A stretch of DNA of 64,000 bases, from contig NZ_JACYFU010000002.1 of the NCBI RefSeq assembly GCF_014837245.1, forward strand, positions 186,001 to 250,000. Direction: 5' to 3'. The first letter of the stretch is position 1; every line of letters begins with the position of its first letter. A program made the position numbers and the translations under genes. This DNA is from Devosia oryzisoli (GTDB taxonomy: Bacteria > Pseudomonadota > Alphaproteobacteria > Rhizobiales > Devosiaceae). Under the pieces are notes generated by a model, which saw nothing but the letters and a program-made list of their open reading frames with translations, was not told the origin of the DNA and made no database searches. This document shows positions 49,001 to 57,557 of the stretch, one piece after another.

Positions 49001-50266
49001 TCAGATGGTCGCCCCGGCCTCGCGCAGCAGGCCGACAAGGTCCGGCTGCACCTGCCCCGTGATCTTATAGCGATAGAAGTTCTCGAACTCCCGAATCGCC
49101 CGTGACGTCTCGGCGCCCGGCTTTCCATCGATCGGCGCGTGGAAGAAGCCCAGGCTCGCAAGGCCCCGCTGGATTTGCATCACCAGCTCGGTGTTGGTGG
49201 CGGGGGCCTGCGCCGGCACCGTCGGATCAGGCGAAATATCGGCCACCTGAACGGGCGGCGTCGGCGCGGCAACGGGCTTGTTGGCGACTACAGGCGCAGG
49301 CATGGCCTGCGTCACGGCCCGCGACGGGGTCTGCGCCACCTGCTGGGTCGACGGCAGGGCCATCGGCTGGAGCGAGGGGACATCGGCCTTGGGCACCGGA
49401 GGATTGGCTACCGGCTGCGCGGCCGGCCGGCCGCCGTCGAGGCCCGCAATGATGGAATCGATCGTCTCGGCGGCCGATTGAGCAACCTGGTCGAGCGCCT
49501 GCTCGGCCGGCGAGAGCGGGGGCAGTCGGGCCACGACGCGATCTTGCGCTACCGCCGGCTGTTCGGTCGGCACCGCCACCGGCTGCGCCCTCTGGGGCGC
49601 AAGGCTCGCCTGCTGCACCGGAGCCGGCTGCGCTTGCGGCGCGGGCACCGCGGCTGCCTGCGGTTGCGCCGGCGTGGTCATGCGCCCGGACGAATCGGAA
49701 TCGAGGATGGCCCGAACCACGCTGGGGTCCATCGCCCCCATCGGTGTCAGCCCGTTGCGCTCTTCGAAGGCCCGGATCGCGCTGGCGGTCTTTGGGCCGT
49801 AATAGCCATCGACCGTCCCTTGGAAGAGCTGCAGTTCGGCCAGCTTCTTTTGCACTGCGAACACGTCCGCATTGCCCACGGGCGCATCGGGAATCGCCGG
49901 CGCGGGCGTCTGCACGCTGCCGGTCGTTTCGGGGCTCGTCACCGGCGGCAAGGCGGGCGCCACAGGTTCGGGCACCGCCACGCGCTGCACCGGCTTGGCT
50001 TGGGCCGGTTCGGGGATGGGGGCCACCGGCTCGGCGCTTGCCACGCGAACGGTCGGCGCAAACAGAGGGGCCGGATGGTGCTTGGTCTGGAAGTAAAGCG
50101 CATTGCTTCCGGCAAGGGCGGTGAGCGTCACAAGCGCCAAAAGGCCCGTGGAGGCCAAAGGGGCGCGCATGTAGCGCGACAGGGTCCACTGGCCGGCCCG
50201 GCCAAGAGTGCCCAACAGGGCGCCTCCCGCCGTGAGCGGCAGCTGGGTCAGTAAGGTTGCCGTCAT
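49001..50266 (-). CDS. Membrane-anchored peptidoglycan-binding protein
   Basis: The protein has 421 residues from the ATG at 50266, which overlaps the kinase stop (ATGA). One membrane segment lies near residues 38-58. A Pro/Ala/Val-rich low-complexity region contains two PG_binding_1 modules: about 130-185 (FAVQKKLAELQLFQGTVDGY, YGPKTASAIRAFE) and the extreme C-terminus (QIQRGLASLGFFHAPIDGKP, SRAIREFENFYR). It probably reaches the periplasm and binds cell wall. Coupling to a DivJ-like kinase suggests a link between wall state and signalling, which is inference. Confidence 0.88.
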   Translation of the reverse strand: MTATLLTQLPLTAGGALLGTLGRAGQWTLSRYMRAPLASTGLLALVTLTALAGSNALYFQTKHHPAPLFAPTVRVASAEPVAPIPEPAQAKPVQRVAVPEPVAPALPPVTSPETTGSVQTPAPAIPDAPVGNADVFAVQKKLAELQLFQGTVDGYYGPKTASAIRAFEERNGLTPMGAMDPSVVRAILDSDSSGRMTTPAQPQAAAVPAPQAQPAPVQQASLAPQRAQPVAVPTEQPAVAQDRVVARLPPLSPAEQALDQVAQSAAETIDSIIAGLDGGRPAAQPVANPPVPKADVPSLQPMALPSTQQVAQTPSRAVTQAMPAPVVANKPVAAPTPPVQVADISPDPTVPAQAPATNTELVMQIQRGLASLGFFHAPIDGKPGAETSRAIREFENFYRYKITGQVQPDLVGLLREAGATI

Positions 50267-52086
50267 TGCGCTTTTCTTTTTTCGTCTGGCCATGAAGTGG
50301 TCGCGGTGGGCGCTGAGTCTCTATGCAGTGTGAGGATGTCGGCAGTGTCGCTCTGTTTGGTTTCCGGACCGTTTATGGGCAGGAGAATGGTCATGGTTGT
50401 CCCTGCCCCGATTTCGGACATGGCCCGCAGCGTGCCGCCATGCAGTTCCACGAGGCCCTTGACGATGGACAGGCCGAGGCCCGTGCCCTCATATTCGCGC
50501 GTCAGCCCGTCCTGCACCTGGAAGAACGGCTCGCCGATCCGCTTGAGGGCCGTCGGCGCCATGCCGATGCCGTCGTCCCGCACGGAGAAATTGATCGCCT
50601 GCCCCTGCCGCTTGACGGAAACGGTGACCGCCCCGCCTTCGTAGCTGAACTTGATGGCGTTAGAGAGCAGGTTGATCAGGATTTGCCGGCACACCCGCTC
50701 GTCCGCCGTCAACAGCGGCAGACCGGCCTCGATGTCGGTGCGCAGGCGGACACTACGCGCCTGGGCCAGCGTTTCCACCATGGAAAAACACGCGGGCACC
50801 ATGGCCCCGACATCTACCGGCTCGGCCTGGATTTCAAAGCGCCCGACCTCGATCTTGGACATGTCGAGCAACATGCGCACCACCTCGAGCAGGTGCTTGC
50901 CGCTCTGGTGGATCAGGCCGGCATATTCCTTGTGCGTGCTCGAGAGTTCTCCGCCGATGCCACTCGACATCATCTCGGAAAACCCGACAACGGCGTTGAG
51001 CGGCGTGCGCAATTCGTGGCCGATCGTGGCGAGGAACCGGGATTTGGCCTGCGACGCCTCTTCGGCGGCGGCCCGCGCCTCGGCCATGGCGGCCTCCGCA
51101 TCCTTGCGCGCCGTCACGTCGCGCAAAAGAGCGATGACTTCATAACGTCCGCCGGTTGGCCCCGCCTCGCGAATCGGAGAGAACCCGATTTCCACCCAGA
51201 TGAAGGCCGGCACGTTACTGGCGGCGCGCGGATCGTCCTGGCGCATCCGCACCTCGATGGTCCGGTTGCGGCCACCCTGGTTGGCATCGGCAAAGGCGGT
51301 GAGGTAGGCGGGCCGGTCGAGCACGTGCAGGCGCTCGCCAATGCCTGCCGCCGTCACCTGGTAGCGCGGGCACCCGAACAGCTTTTCGGAGGAGTGCGAC
51401 GCAAGCAGGACTTGCCCGTCACACGAAAAGCGCAGCACGGCGTCCTGCACGTGTTCGATCAGGTGCCGGTAGGCATTGATCTGCGTCTTGTCGTGCACCT
51501 CGTAGCCGGCATTGATCCGGTGTGCACAATAGCCAACGACCCCAACGGCAACCACGAATCCGGCCACCGAGCAGACCATGACGGCCGAGCCCTGCAAGGC
51601 AAAGGGAGCCCAGCCGAACCCCGTTCCGATCGCTCCGGCGAGCGCCACCGGCACAATAGCCAGCCAGCTCAGCCGGCGCATCTGCTGCGGACCGATCAGG
51701 GCGGCAAGCACCGGTCCCATGAGGGCCGTAGCCAGTCCGGCATCGGCCAGCGCAGGGTCGGCCAGCGTCAGCACCAGCCCCAGGGCAACGAGGGTGGACA
51801 TGCCGGCCAGCGCAGCCTCGTCGTGCCGGCCCTGGTTGACCAGCGAGAGGGCGATCATGCTGCCCGCGAGCACGAGGGTCGACAGCAGAAACGGCAGCGC
51901 TGCGCCGGCCACCAGCGGATAGACGGCGAGCGGCATGGCCAGGAGCGCTGAAAAGCACAGGATCTGCGCGGCATGGGCGATGGTCTTGCGACGCAGGATT
52001 TCGGGGCGGCTACCGGGGCCGGCCTTGGCCGCATCCTCCCCTGTTCCGGCCCTGAAGAGCATCGCAAAGCGCATTGATAAACTCAC
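50263..52086 (-). CDS. DivJ-like PAS sensor histidine kinase
   Basis: About 607 residues from a GTG at 52086, which has AAGG ten bases upstream; the ATG at 52074 is the alternative. A block of six or seven membrane segments (about 40-185) is followed by a PAS domain (about 200-330; AYRHLIEHVQDAVLRFSCDG) and a coiled linker. HisKA has FLATIGHELRTPLNAVVGFS, and HLLEVVRMLLDMSKIEVGRF follows it. The ATPase domain shows NLLSNAIKFS, DDGIGM and GTGLGLSIV. The polytopic N-terminus plus this H-box is the architecture of DivJ, a cell-cycle kinase acting on DivK. The specific assignment is uncertain. Confidence 0.85.
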   Translation of the reverse strand: MSLSMRFAMLFRAGTGEDAAKAGPGSRPEILRRKTIAHAAQILCFSALLAMPLAVYPLVAGAALPFLLSTLVLAGSMIALSLVNQGRHDEAALAGMSTLVALGLVLTLADPALADAGLATALMGPVLAALIGPQQMRRLSWLAIVPVALAGAIGTGFGWAPFALQGSAVMVCSVAGFVVAVGVVGYCAHRINAGYEVHDKTQINAYRHLIEHVQDAVLRFSCDGQVLLASHSSEKLFGCPRYQVTAAGIGERLHVLDRPAYLTAFADANQGGRNRTIEVRMRQDDPRAASNVPAFIWVEIGFSPIREAGPTGGRYEVIALLRDVTARKDAEAAMAEARAAAEEASQAKSRFLATIGHELRTPLNAVVGFSEMMSSGIGGELSSTHKEYAGLIHQSGKHLLEVVRMLLDMSKIEVGRFEIQAEPVDVGAMVPACFSMVETLAQARSVRLRTDIEAGLPLLTADERVCRQILINLLSNAIKFSYEGGAVTVSVKRQGQAINFSVRDDGIGMAPTALKRIGEPFFQVQDGLTREYEGTGLGLSIVKGLVELHGGTLRAMSEIGAGTTMTILLPINGPETKQSDTADILTLHRDSAPTATTSWPDEKRKAQ

Positions 52087-52412
52087 GAAGTGGACGCCTT
52101 TTTCGTGGACCTTCCCGGTTGGCCGAAGCCGTTTTGGGGGAGAGCCATGTGCCCGGATGAGCTCCGGGTCTGTTGCAAGGAACCCTGATCCGCTAACCGC
52201 TAAGACAGGTTTAAGCGCGGCCACCTGGGAGGCGCCGCAGCAGCCGGGAGGGGCCGCTTTGTATGGTTAGCGTAAACAAGCCGTTGCGCTCCTTCTCAAA
52301 AAGCACGGCATTTGAATTGCATTTTATCTATTGCCGCCAAGCCGGCTTAAGAGCCCTGCCCTAGGGTGCTGGGCATCGGACGGGATGGCCCCGCCCGCCC
52401 CGGATGGACCCG

Positions 52413-52703
52413 ATGTTCCTGCTGCTTCGTTCCGCTTTCTGGCTCACGCTCGCCTTCATGGTCATCCGGCCAGGGTTTGACGTGCAGCAGGCCGCAGCCA
52501 GCGTCTCGGCCGATGCCTTGAGCCGGGGCAGCCAGTTCGTGGCAAGCCAGATCGACGCCATCGAGTGCCAGGATTTTACCTGCGCCAGCGGCAAGGCCAT
52601 CGCCGCCGCCGCCCTCACACCTGCTCCACCGGCCGCCGCTCCCATGCATGACGATGTGGCGGCCGTTCCTTTCCCCAAGCCCCGGCCGGGATACGCGGGA
52701 TAA
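52413..52703 (+). CDS. Small membrane protein, DUF5330-like
   Basis: About 96 residues from the ATG at 52413; the ATG at 52404 is in frame and possible. An N-terminal signal or anchor (MFLLLRSAFWLTLAFMVIRP) is followed by an Ala-rich region with two cysteines (IDAIECQDFTCASGKAIAAA) and a Pro-rich C-terminus. The N-terminus and location next to sufE fit the DUF5330 proteins of rhizobia. Function unknown. A strong terminator follows. Confidence 0.65.
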   Translation: MFLLLRSAFWLTLAFMVIRPGFDVQQAAASVSADALSRGSQFVASQIDAIECQDFTCASGKAIAAAALTPAPPAAAPMHDDVAAVPFPKPRPGYAG

Positions 52704-52782
52704 GGCCATAAGGGCCTGATTGCTACTCCGGTGGGTCGCCTCGCTTGCCCAAGCGGTACTACTCCAGCGGCCCCCGGCTCCT

Positions 52783-52818
52783 GCCGCAAGCACGCTGCCC
52801 CGTGCTTGCGGCATTTTT
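52783..52818 (+). terminator. Strong intrinsic terminator between the DUF5330-like and sufE genes
   Basis: Perfect 12-base arms (GCCGCAAGCACG/CGTGCTTGCGGC) surround a six-base loop, followed by ATTTTTCT. It lies 80 bases after the DUF5330-like stop and 45 bases before sufE, so sufE must have its own promoter within, or just after, this element. Confidence 0.85.
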
Positions 52819-52862
52819 CTGCACCACTGGCAAAGGCTCCCGCTCTGTCCTAGATAGGGCCC

Positions 52863-53294
52863 ATGAGCCAGCCCCAAGCCTTCCAGGACATCGCCGATAA
52901 CCTTGCCTTCCTCGACGATTGGGAGGAGCGGTATCGTTATCTCATCGAGCTCGGCCAGGCCCTGCCAAAGCTTGAGGAAGCGGAGCGCACGCCGCAGAAC
53001 AAGGTCAATGGCTGCGTCTCGCAGGTCTGGCTCGTGGCCCAGCCCGAGACCGTCGAGGGCCAGCCAGGCCTCGGCTTTCGCGGCGAAAGCGACGCCATGA
53101 TCGTGCAGGGCCTCGTGGCGGTGCTGCTGGCGCTCTATTCGCACCGGCCGGCCGGGGAGATCGCGGCCACCGATGCCATCGCGCTCTTTGACGAGCTCGG
53201 CCTGCGCGAGCACCTCACCACGCAGCGCTCCAATGGCCTGGTCGCCATGGTCAACCGCATCCGTGCCGAAGCCCAGGCCCGCGTGGGCGGCTAA
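52863..53294 (+). CDS. sufE: Cysteine desulphuration protein SufE
   Basis: Sulphur acceptor that activates SufS and passes persulphide to the SUF Fe-S assembly scaffold. The protein has 143 residues. The acceptor Cys51 is in NKVNGCVSQVWLVA, with ERYRYLIELGQALPKLEEAE before it and EHLTTQRSNGLVAMVNRIRA at the C-terminus, all standard SufE features. The rest of the suf operon is not in the window. Its stop overlaps the convergent DUF6456 stop by three to four bases. Confidence 0.95.
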   Translation: MSQPQAFQDIADNLAFLDDWEERYRYLIELGQALPKLEEAERTPQNKVNGCVSQVWLVAQPETVEGQPGLGFRGESDAMIVQGLVAVLLALYSHRPAGEIAATDAIALFDELGLREHLTTQRSNGLVAMVNRIRAEAQARVGG

Positions 53295-53788
53295 GGCTGG
53301 ACGTCATCGGCAAACATCGGCGGGCGCTCAGGCAGCCAGGCGCTGACCCGGCCGCTGGCGGTGCCGCTTGCTTCCGCGCCCAGGTGCCAATGCGCCGCCA
53401 ATTGGTCGAGCGCAATGCGCAGCACCAGCTTGGCGCTGCGCCGGGGCCACCCCTTTTCCAGCTCGATCTGCTGCAGTCCCTTGTCGAATCCGCACACGTC
53501 GATCACCACGCCCCAGCAGTCGGGCGGCATGGCGCGCGCCAAATCGTTGAGGCGCGCCCGCGCTTCGGCCGCCGTCCCGGCCAGCGTGTCCTGATTGTTC
53601 GCGCCACGATGGCCGATCCGCGTGGGGTCGTAGGACATCGTCACGCGCTGCCGCAATTGCGCCCGCTCGATCATTCGCACGAGTCGGCGCGCCGATTCGC
53701 GGTGACCGTCAGAGAGATACCCGGCACTGCCGCAGAGGCGCCCCACCGCCTCGGGCAGGCCAACTATGCTCGCCTCTCCTCTACTCAT
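53291..53788 (-). CDS. DUF6456 protein
   Basis: The protein has 165 residues. The C-terminal two-thirds match the alphaproteobacterial DUF6456 domain: MPPDCWGVVIDVCGFDKGLQ and LEKGWPRRSAKLVLRIALDQ; the mid-part RVTMSYDPTRIGHRG is also characteristic. In many relatives a helix-turn-helix precedes this domain. Here a separate gene directly upstream, overlapping by eight bases, supplies a DnaA-like helix-turn-helix, so the two probably act together. Function unknown. Confidence 0.82.
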   Translation of the reverse strand: MSRGEASIVGLPEAVGRLCGSAGYLSDGHRESARRLVRMIERAQLRQRVTMSYDPTRIGHRGANNQDTLAGTAAEARARLNDLARAMPPDCWGVVIDVCGFDKGLQQIELEKGWPRRSAKLVLRIALDQLAAHWHLGAEASGTASGRVSAWLPERPPMFADDVQP

Positions 53789-54128
53789 CTGCCCCCGCCT
53801 CCCCGGCCTCGATCAATTCCTCGAGCCGCGTGACTTCCGCATCGAAGGTCGGATCGTCGCGCAGATCCTCCACTTGGGCGCAGGCGTATGAGACTGTTGT
53901 CCTATCCCGCCCGAACACCTCGGCCACCTGCGACAGGCTCTGCCCAAGCATCACGTGCGACAGGTACATTGCCAGGTGCCGGGCCTTGGCGGCATTGGCG
54001 CGGCAGCGAGAAGGGTTTATTATGAGCCGGATAGGGACACGCTTTTGCCGCGCAACAAGGCGGACCACGCGCCCGCAGGCCGCGCGTTGCGCCGGTGTGG
54101 GGGTTGGTTCTTCTGATAACGAACTCAT
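53781..54128 (-). CDS. DnaA-domain-IV-like helix-turn-helix protein
   Basis: The protein has 115 residues, mostly a domain like the C-terminal DNA-binding domain of DnaA: ARHLAMYLSHVMLGQSLSQV, then AEVFGRDRTTVSYACAQVED, compared with DnaA's GRDHTTVLHA signature. It has no AAA+ ATPase. Its position between mucR and the DUF6456 and sufE genes is familiar in rhizobia. It could bind DnaA-box-like sites, but target and role are unknown. The N-terminus is polar and its start is uncertain by a few codons. Confidence 0.82.
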   Translation of the reverse strand: MSSLSEEPTPTPAQRAACGRVVRLVARQKRVPIRLIINPSRCRANAAKARHLAMYLSHVMLGQSLSQVAEVFGRDRTTVSYACAQVEDLRDDPTFDAEVTRLEELIEAGEAGADE

Positions 54129-54216
54129 AATGGCCTCTGCACATTATAGGAATATATTCCTAGATTTGCAGATTGCCATCCCCCGGGGATAAATCAGGCT
54201 CAACTCGTTGCTGGAG

Positions 54217-54246
54217 CAATAAAAAAGGCCGCCCGAGGGGCGGCCT
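54217..54246 (-). terminator. Intrinsic terminator of mucR
   Basis: On the minus strand, GGCCGCCC pairs with GGGCGGCC around a three- to four-base loop (54227-54246), followed by TTTTTTATT. It lies 24 bases after the mucR stop. Very strong. Confidence 0.88.
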
Positions 54247-54269
54247 GGCATTCACAGCACGCTAAACGG

Positions 54270-54692
54270 TCAGCCGACCTTGCGGCCCAGCCCGTTGTCC
54301 TTGGCGAGCTTCGAGCGGGTTGCCGAGTAGCTCGGGGCAACCATCGGGTACTCCGCCGGCAGGCCCCACTTCTCCCGATATTCCTCGGGCGAGAGATTGT
54401 AGTGCGTGCGCAGGTGCCGCTTGAGGGATTTGAACTTCTTCCCGTCTTCGAGGCACACGATATAGTCCGGAGCCACCGATTTCTTGACTGGCACAGCGGG
54501 CTTGAGTTCTTCCACGGGAGCCGGGGCCTCATGGCCCTGCAGCGCCCGGAGCGCTCCGTGCACCTCGGAAATCAGCTTCGGCAAGTCGCCGGGGCTGACG
54601 GAATTGTGGCTGACATAGGCCGACACGATCTCTGTGCTCAATTCGATCAAGTCGGCGTCCGGCCCGGTAACCAGGCCAGTTATATCGTTCAT
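54270..54692 (-). CDS. mucR: Ros/MucR-family zinc-finger regulator
   Basis: The protein has 140 residues. The N-terminal half (about 1-70, [20 protein letters not shown]) mediates oligomerisation. The C-terminal domain has [20 protein letters not shown], then [20 protein letters not shown]. The usual C2H2 second cysteine is Asp here (CLED), as in several MucR proteins, with His residues at the helix end. MucR is a global H-NS-like repressor of exopolysaccharide, motility and cell-cycle genes and represses itself at AT-rich sites. A GAAGG Shine-Dalgarno sequence precedes the ATG, and an AT-rich candidate operator lies about 95 bases upstream. Confidence 0.93.
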   Translation of the reverse strand: MNDITGLVTGPDADLIELSTEIVSAYVSHNSVSPGDLPKLISEVHGALRALQGHEAPAPVEELKPAVPVKKSVAPDYIVCLEDGKKFKSLKRHLRTHYNLSPEEYREKWGLPAEYPMVAPSYSATRSKLAKDNGLGRKVG

Positions 54693-54785
54693 GGCAAAAG
54701 CCTTCCGCTATAAAGTAGTTGGCGGGGCCGCAGGGCGCTACCGCGTTGATTGATTACCTACGTCTCTTTACTGTTCAGCGCAACC

Positions 54786-54810
54786 TTTATATATCATATA
54801 TTATTCGTAT
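54786..54810. promoter_or_regulatory. AT-rich TpA-step tract upstream of mucR, candidate MucR site
   Basis: TTTATATATCATATATTATT is by far the most AT-rich stretch of the region and is full of TpA steps, the feature Ros/MucR proteins recognise. It overlaps the last codons of mrpG and lies upstream of mucR on the same strand, so it could be an autoregulatory operator. Confidence 0.45.
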
Positions 54811-55174
54811 CGTGCGAGCTTTGTGTGGCAGGATTTAGGTCAGACTTTGATTCAAGTTCGTCGAGTAGTGTTTCTTCACAGGGCCGATAACCCGCTATGT
54901 AACTGGCACGCGCCAAAAGATGTGCAGAAACCGGCGTTGTCAGAATGAGGAATACAACGCCAGCCAGGGCCCGCAGCGACACTGCGGCATCTTGGCTGAT
55001 GAACGCAACGGCAAGCAAAATAAACCCTCCTCCTACGGCGCCCGCCTTTGAGGCGGCGTGCATGCGGGTATAAAGATCGGGCAGGCGAAGAACGCCGATC
55101 GTCGCCAGCAGCATGAATATTGCACCGATCAGCAACAGTATTCCGCCAATAAGTAGAATCACGTCCTCGATCAT
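54794..55174 (-). CDS. mrpG: Mrp/Pha Na+(K+)/H+ antiporter subunit G
   Basis: Last gene of the antiporter operon. The protein has 126 residues and three membrane segments; IGAIFMLLATIGVLRLPDLY, then TRMHAASKAGAVGGGFILLA is the MrpG/PhaG signature. The tail is hydrophilic and asparagine/serine-rich, with lower GC. Its ATG overlaps the mrpF stop by four bases. Confidence 0.93.
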   Translation of the reverse strand: MIEDVILLIGGILLLIGAIFMLLATIGVLRLPDLYTRMHAASKAGAVGGGFILLAVAFISQDAAVSLRALAGVVFLILTTPVSAHLLARASYIAGYRPCEETLLDELESKSDLNPATQSSHDTNNI

Positions 55175-55473
55175 CCTTGGCCTGCCTTTGCGGCTTCGTG
55201 GTGGCGCAACAGGATGTATCTGGCGAAAGCCACCGTCGCGAGAAAACCCAGCAGCGCCAGCGCGATGGCGATATCGAGATAAAGCGTCAGGCCGGTCCGC
55301 ACCGCAATGGCGCCCACAAAGCCCATGGCGATCACCGTGAGCAGGTCCAGCGCCAGCACGCGGTCCGAGAGGCTGGGGCCGATGACGATCCGGACGCCGG
55401 CCAGAATCAGCGACAGGCCCAGAATGCCCAGCGTGATCAGGGTCACGATGTCGATGAAGCCTGCCGCCGTCAT
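55171..55473 (-). CDS. mrpF: Mrp/Pha antiporter subunit F
   Basis: The protein has 100 residues and three membrane segments, with LAGVRIVIGPSLSDRVLALD and GLTLYLDIAIALALLGFLAT, the family pattern. The ATG at 55473 overlaps the mrpE stop; a longer open frame upstream is only a shadow over mrpE. The stop overlaps the mrpG start. Confidence 0.93.
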   Translation of the reverse strand: MTAAGFIDIVTLITLGILGLSLILAGVRIVIGPSLSDRVLALDLLTVIAMGFVGAIAVRTGLTLYLDIAIALALLGFLATVAFARYILLRHHEAAKAGQG

Positions 55474-55949
55474 TCGAACACCTCTCGCACCTTGCGCTCG
55501 AACCCGTCGGAAATCTCCGAGACCAGCGCCTCCTTGCTGCTCAACGCCAGCGTGTGCACGTAGATCACCTGCCGATCGGCCGAGACGTCGATGCTCAGCG
55601 TGCCGGGCGTCAAAGTGATCATGTTGGCCAAAATCGTGATCTCGGCGTCGGTCTTGAGGCTCACCGGCACGGCGACGATGGCGGGGCTCAACGCCTTCTC
55701 GATGTTGGGCCGGATCACGATCAGCGCCACCCGCACCGCGCTGACCACCAACTCGTAGAGGAAGAGAAGGACGAGCCCCAGGACATGCCGCACCGTGCGC
55801 AGGGCGCTGGGCGAACCCACATGGTCGCGCAGCAACAGCACCGCCCCGCCACCGATGATCGCCCCGAAGATCAGGTTGAGGCCGGAGAAATTGCCGGTAA
55901 TGCCACCCCAGCCGATGGCGAGCAGGATAACCAGGAAGGCCGGTGTCAT
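55470..55949 (-). CDS. mrpE: Mrp/Pha antiporter subunit E
   Basis: The protein has 159 residues with two or three membrane segments at the N-terminus and a cytoplasmic domain containing TLTPGTLSIDVSADRQVIYV, then HTLALSSKEALVSEISDGFE, characteristic of MrpE/PhaE. Start and stop overlap mrpD and mrpF by four bases each. Confidence 0.93.
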   Translation of the reverse strand: MTPAFLVILLAIGWGGITGNFSGLNLIFGAIIGGGAVLLLRDHVGSPSALRTVRHVLGLVLLFLYELVVSAVRVALIVIRPNIEKALSPAIVAVPVSLKTDAEITILANMITLTPGTLSIDVSADRQVIYVHTLALSSKEALVSEISDGFERKVREVFE

Positions 55950-57553
55950 GGTGTCTCTCCCGCAAGTCCGACGGCCTCGACATAACGCGCCGGATCCACG
56001 ATATCCCCGGCGGCCAGCCGCGCCCCCTGCATCACGGGCTCGGGCCAGAGCCCCGCAACCACGATCAGCGCCGTCAGCACTGCCGTCGCAGCATAGCCCA
56101 CGCGGCCCCGCCCCGTCAGCGGCGCCAGCAAACGAGGCGCGTCGGAGGGCGCTGCATCAATGGGCCCGCTGCGCCAGAAAATATGCCCCCAGAGCCGGGC
56201 TCCCGCGATCAGGGTCAGCACGGCGTTGACCAGAAGCGCGATGACAAGGACGACGCCAACGGTTCCCGGCGCCGGACCAGTCGCGCCCTGCGAAAACCCG
56301 GCTTCGAGCAGCAAGAGCTTGGGCCAGAAGCCGAGGAAAGGCGGCACGCCCGCCGCAGCCAGCACCAGCACGAGGAAGATTACCGAGATCGAGCCGCTGG
56401 CAGCATAGAGCCCACCCATCTGCCGGCTGTCGGTGGCCCCGGTGCGCTTTTCGACAAGGCCGGCAATCATGTAGAGCGCCGTCATGGTGAAAAGCGCGTG
56501 GAAGATATAGAGCCCCGCTCCGGCGACCCCGAGCAGGCTGGGCATGCTGAGGCCGGCCATGATGGTGCCGATCCCGCCGATCACGATAAAGCCCACGGCC
56601 CGCCGCAGATTGGTTTCGGCAATCGCCCCCAAGGGTCCGATGACCAGCGTGCTGATGGCGATCATCGCCATCACCGGCTCGAGCAGGTCGCGGCTGCCGG
56701 GCAGCACGGCAACCAGCGCGCGCAGCATGGCGTAGGCGCCCACCTTGGTCAAAAGCCCGGCAAACAGCGCCGACACGGAAGCGGGTGGCGTGTGGTAGGA
56801 GGCTGGCAGCCACGCATTGACGGGAAAGGCCGCCGCCTTCATGCCGAAGGCCAGCAGCAACAGCGCCGCCACGCCCGCCATCGCCGCCGGGTTGGCAGCC
56901 GGCGCCACGCGCATGATGTCGGCCATGTTGACCGTGCCGAGCAGGCCGTAGAGCAGGCCCAGCGCGAGGAGGAAAAACGTCGTGGCGAGGAAATTGAGAA
57001 AGCCGTACTTCACCGCTCCATCGAGCTGGATCGGCCGCCCGCCGAACACGATCAGCCCAAAGGACGCGATCAGCATCACCTCGAACCAGACATAGAGGTT
57101 GAAGAGGTCCCCGGTCAGGAACGCGCCGGTCACGCCGGCGAGCAGCAGCAACACCATCGCATGGAATGTGTCGGCCTCCTGCGCGTCCCCGCGGTCGATT
57201 TCCGCATAGACCAGCACGATCGCGGTCACGACCGCCGCGCCCAGTGCAAAGGCGGCGCTGAAAATGTCGGCGGTGAGGCTGATGCCGAAGGGCGGCAGCC
57301 ACTTGCCCATCGTCATGCTGACCGGCCCGTCCGCCAGCACGCGCAGCAACAGCGTCACCTCACACGCGATGATGGCGAAAACCACCGCCAGGGCCACGAG
57401 GAGTGGCGTCGAATTGGAACGCCGCATGGTCAGCAGCGCCGCCGCGCCCATCAGGCCAAAGACGATCGGCAGCACGATCACCCAGTCGGCAGCCGGCGTC
57501 ATCGCCTCGATCATGGCCTGGGGCAAGTCGGTAGTCGGTGTCGGTGTGGCCAT
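55946..57553 (-). CDS. mrpD: Mrp/Pha antiporter subunit D (NuoN-like)
   Basis: Homologue of complex I membrane subunits, 535 residues, about 14 membrane segments. Key motifs are GAFLTGDLFNLYVWFEVMLI, with the conserved acidic residue in TM5, and AAFPVNAWLPASYHTPPASV plus ALFAGLLTKVGAYA with the ion-path lysines. Part of the proton/cation translocation module. It starts four bases after the mrpC stop. Confidence 0.95.
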   Translation of the reverse strand: MATPTPTTDLPQAMIEAMTPAADWVIVLPIVFGLMGAAALLTMRRSNSTPLLVALAVVFAIIACEVTLLLRVLADGPVSMTMGKWLPPFGISLTADIFSAAFALGAAVVTAIVLVYAEIDRGDAQEADTFHAMVLLLLAGVTGAFLTGDLFNLYVWFEVMLIASFGLIVFGGRPIQLDGAVKYGFLNFLATTFFLLALGLLYGLLGTVNMADIMRVAPAANPAAMAGVAALLLLAFGMKAAAFPVNAWLPASYHTPPASVSALFAGLLTKVGAYAMLRALVAVLPGSRDLLEPVMAMIAISTLVIGPLGAIAETNLRRAVGFIVIGGIGTIMAGLSMPSLLGVAGAGLYIFHALFTMTALYMIAGLVEKRTGATDSRQMGGLYAASGSISVIFLVLVLAAAGVPPFLGFWPKLLLLEAGFSQGATGPAPGTVGVVLVIALLVNAVLTLIAGARLWGHIFWRSGPIDAAPSDAPRLLAPLTGRGRVGYAATAVLTALIVVAGLWPEPVMQGARLAAGDIVDPARYVEAVGLAGETP

Positions 57554-57557
57554 GCGG

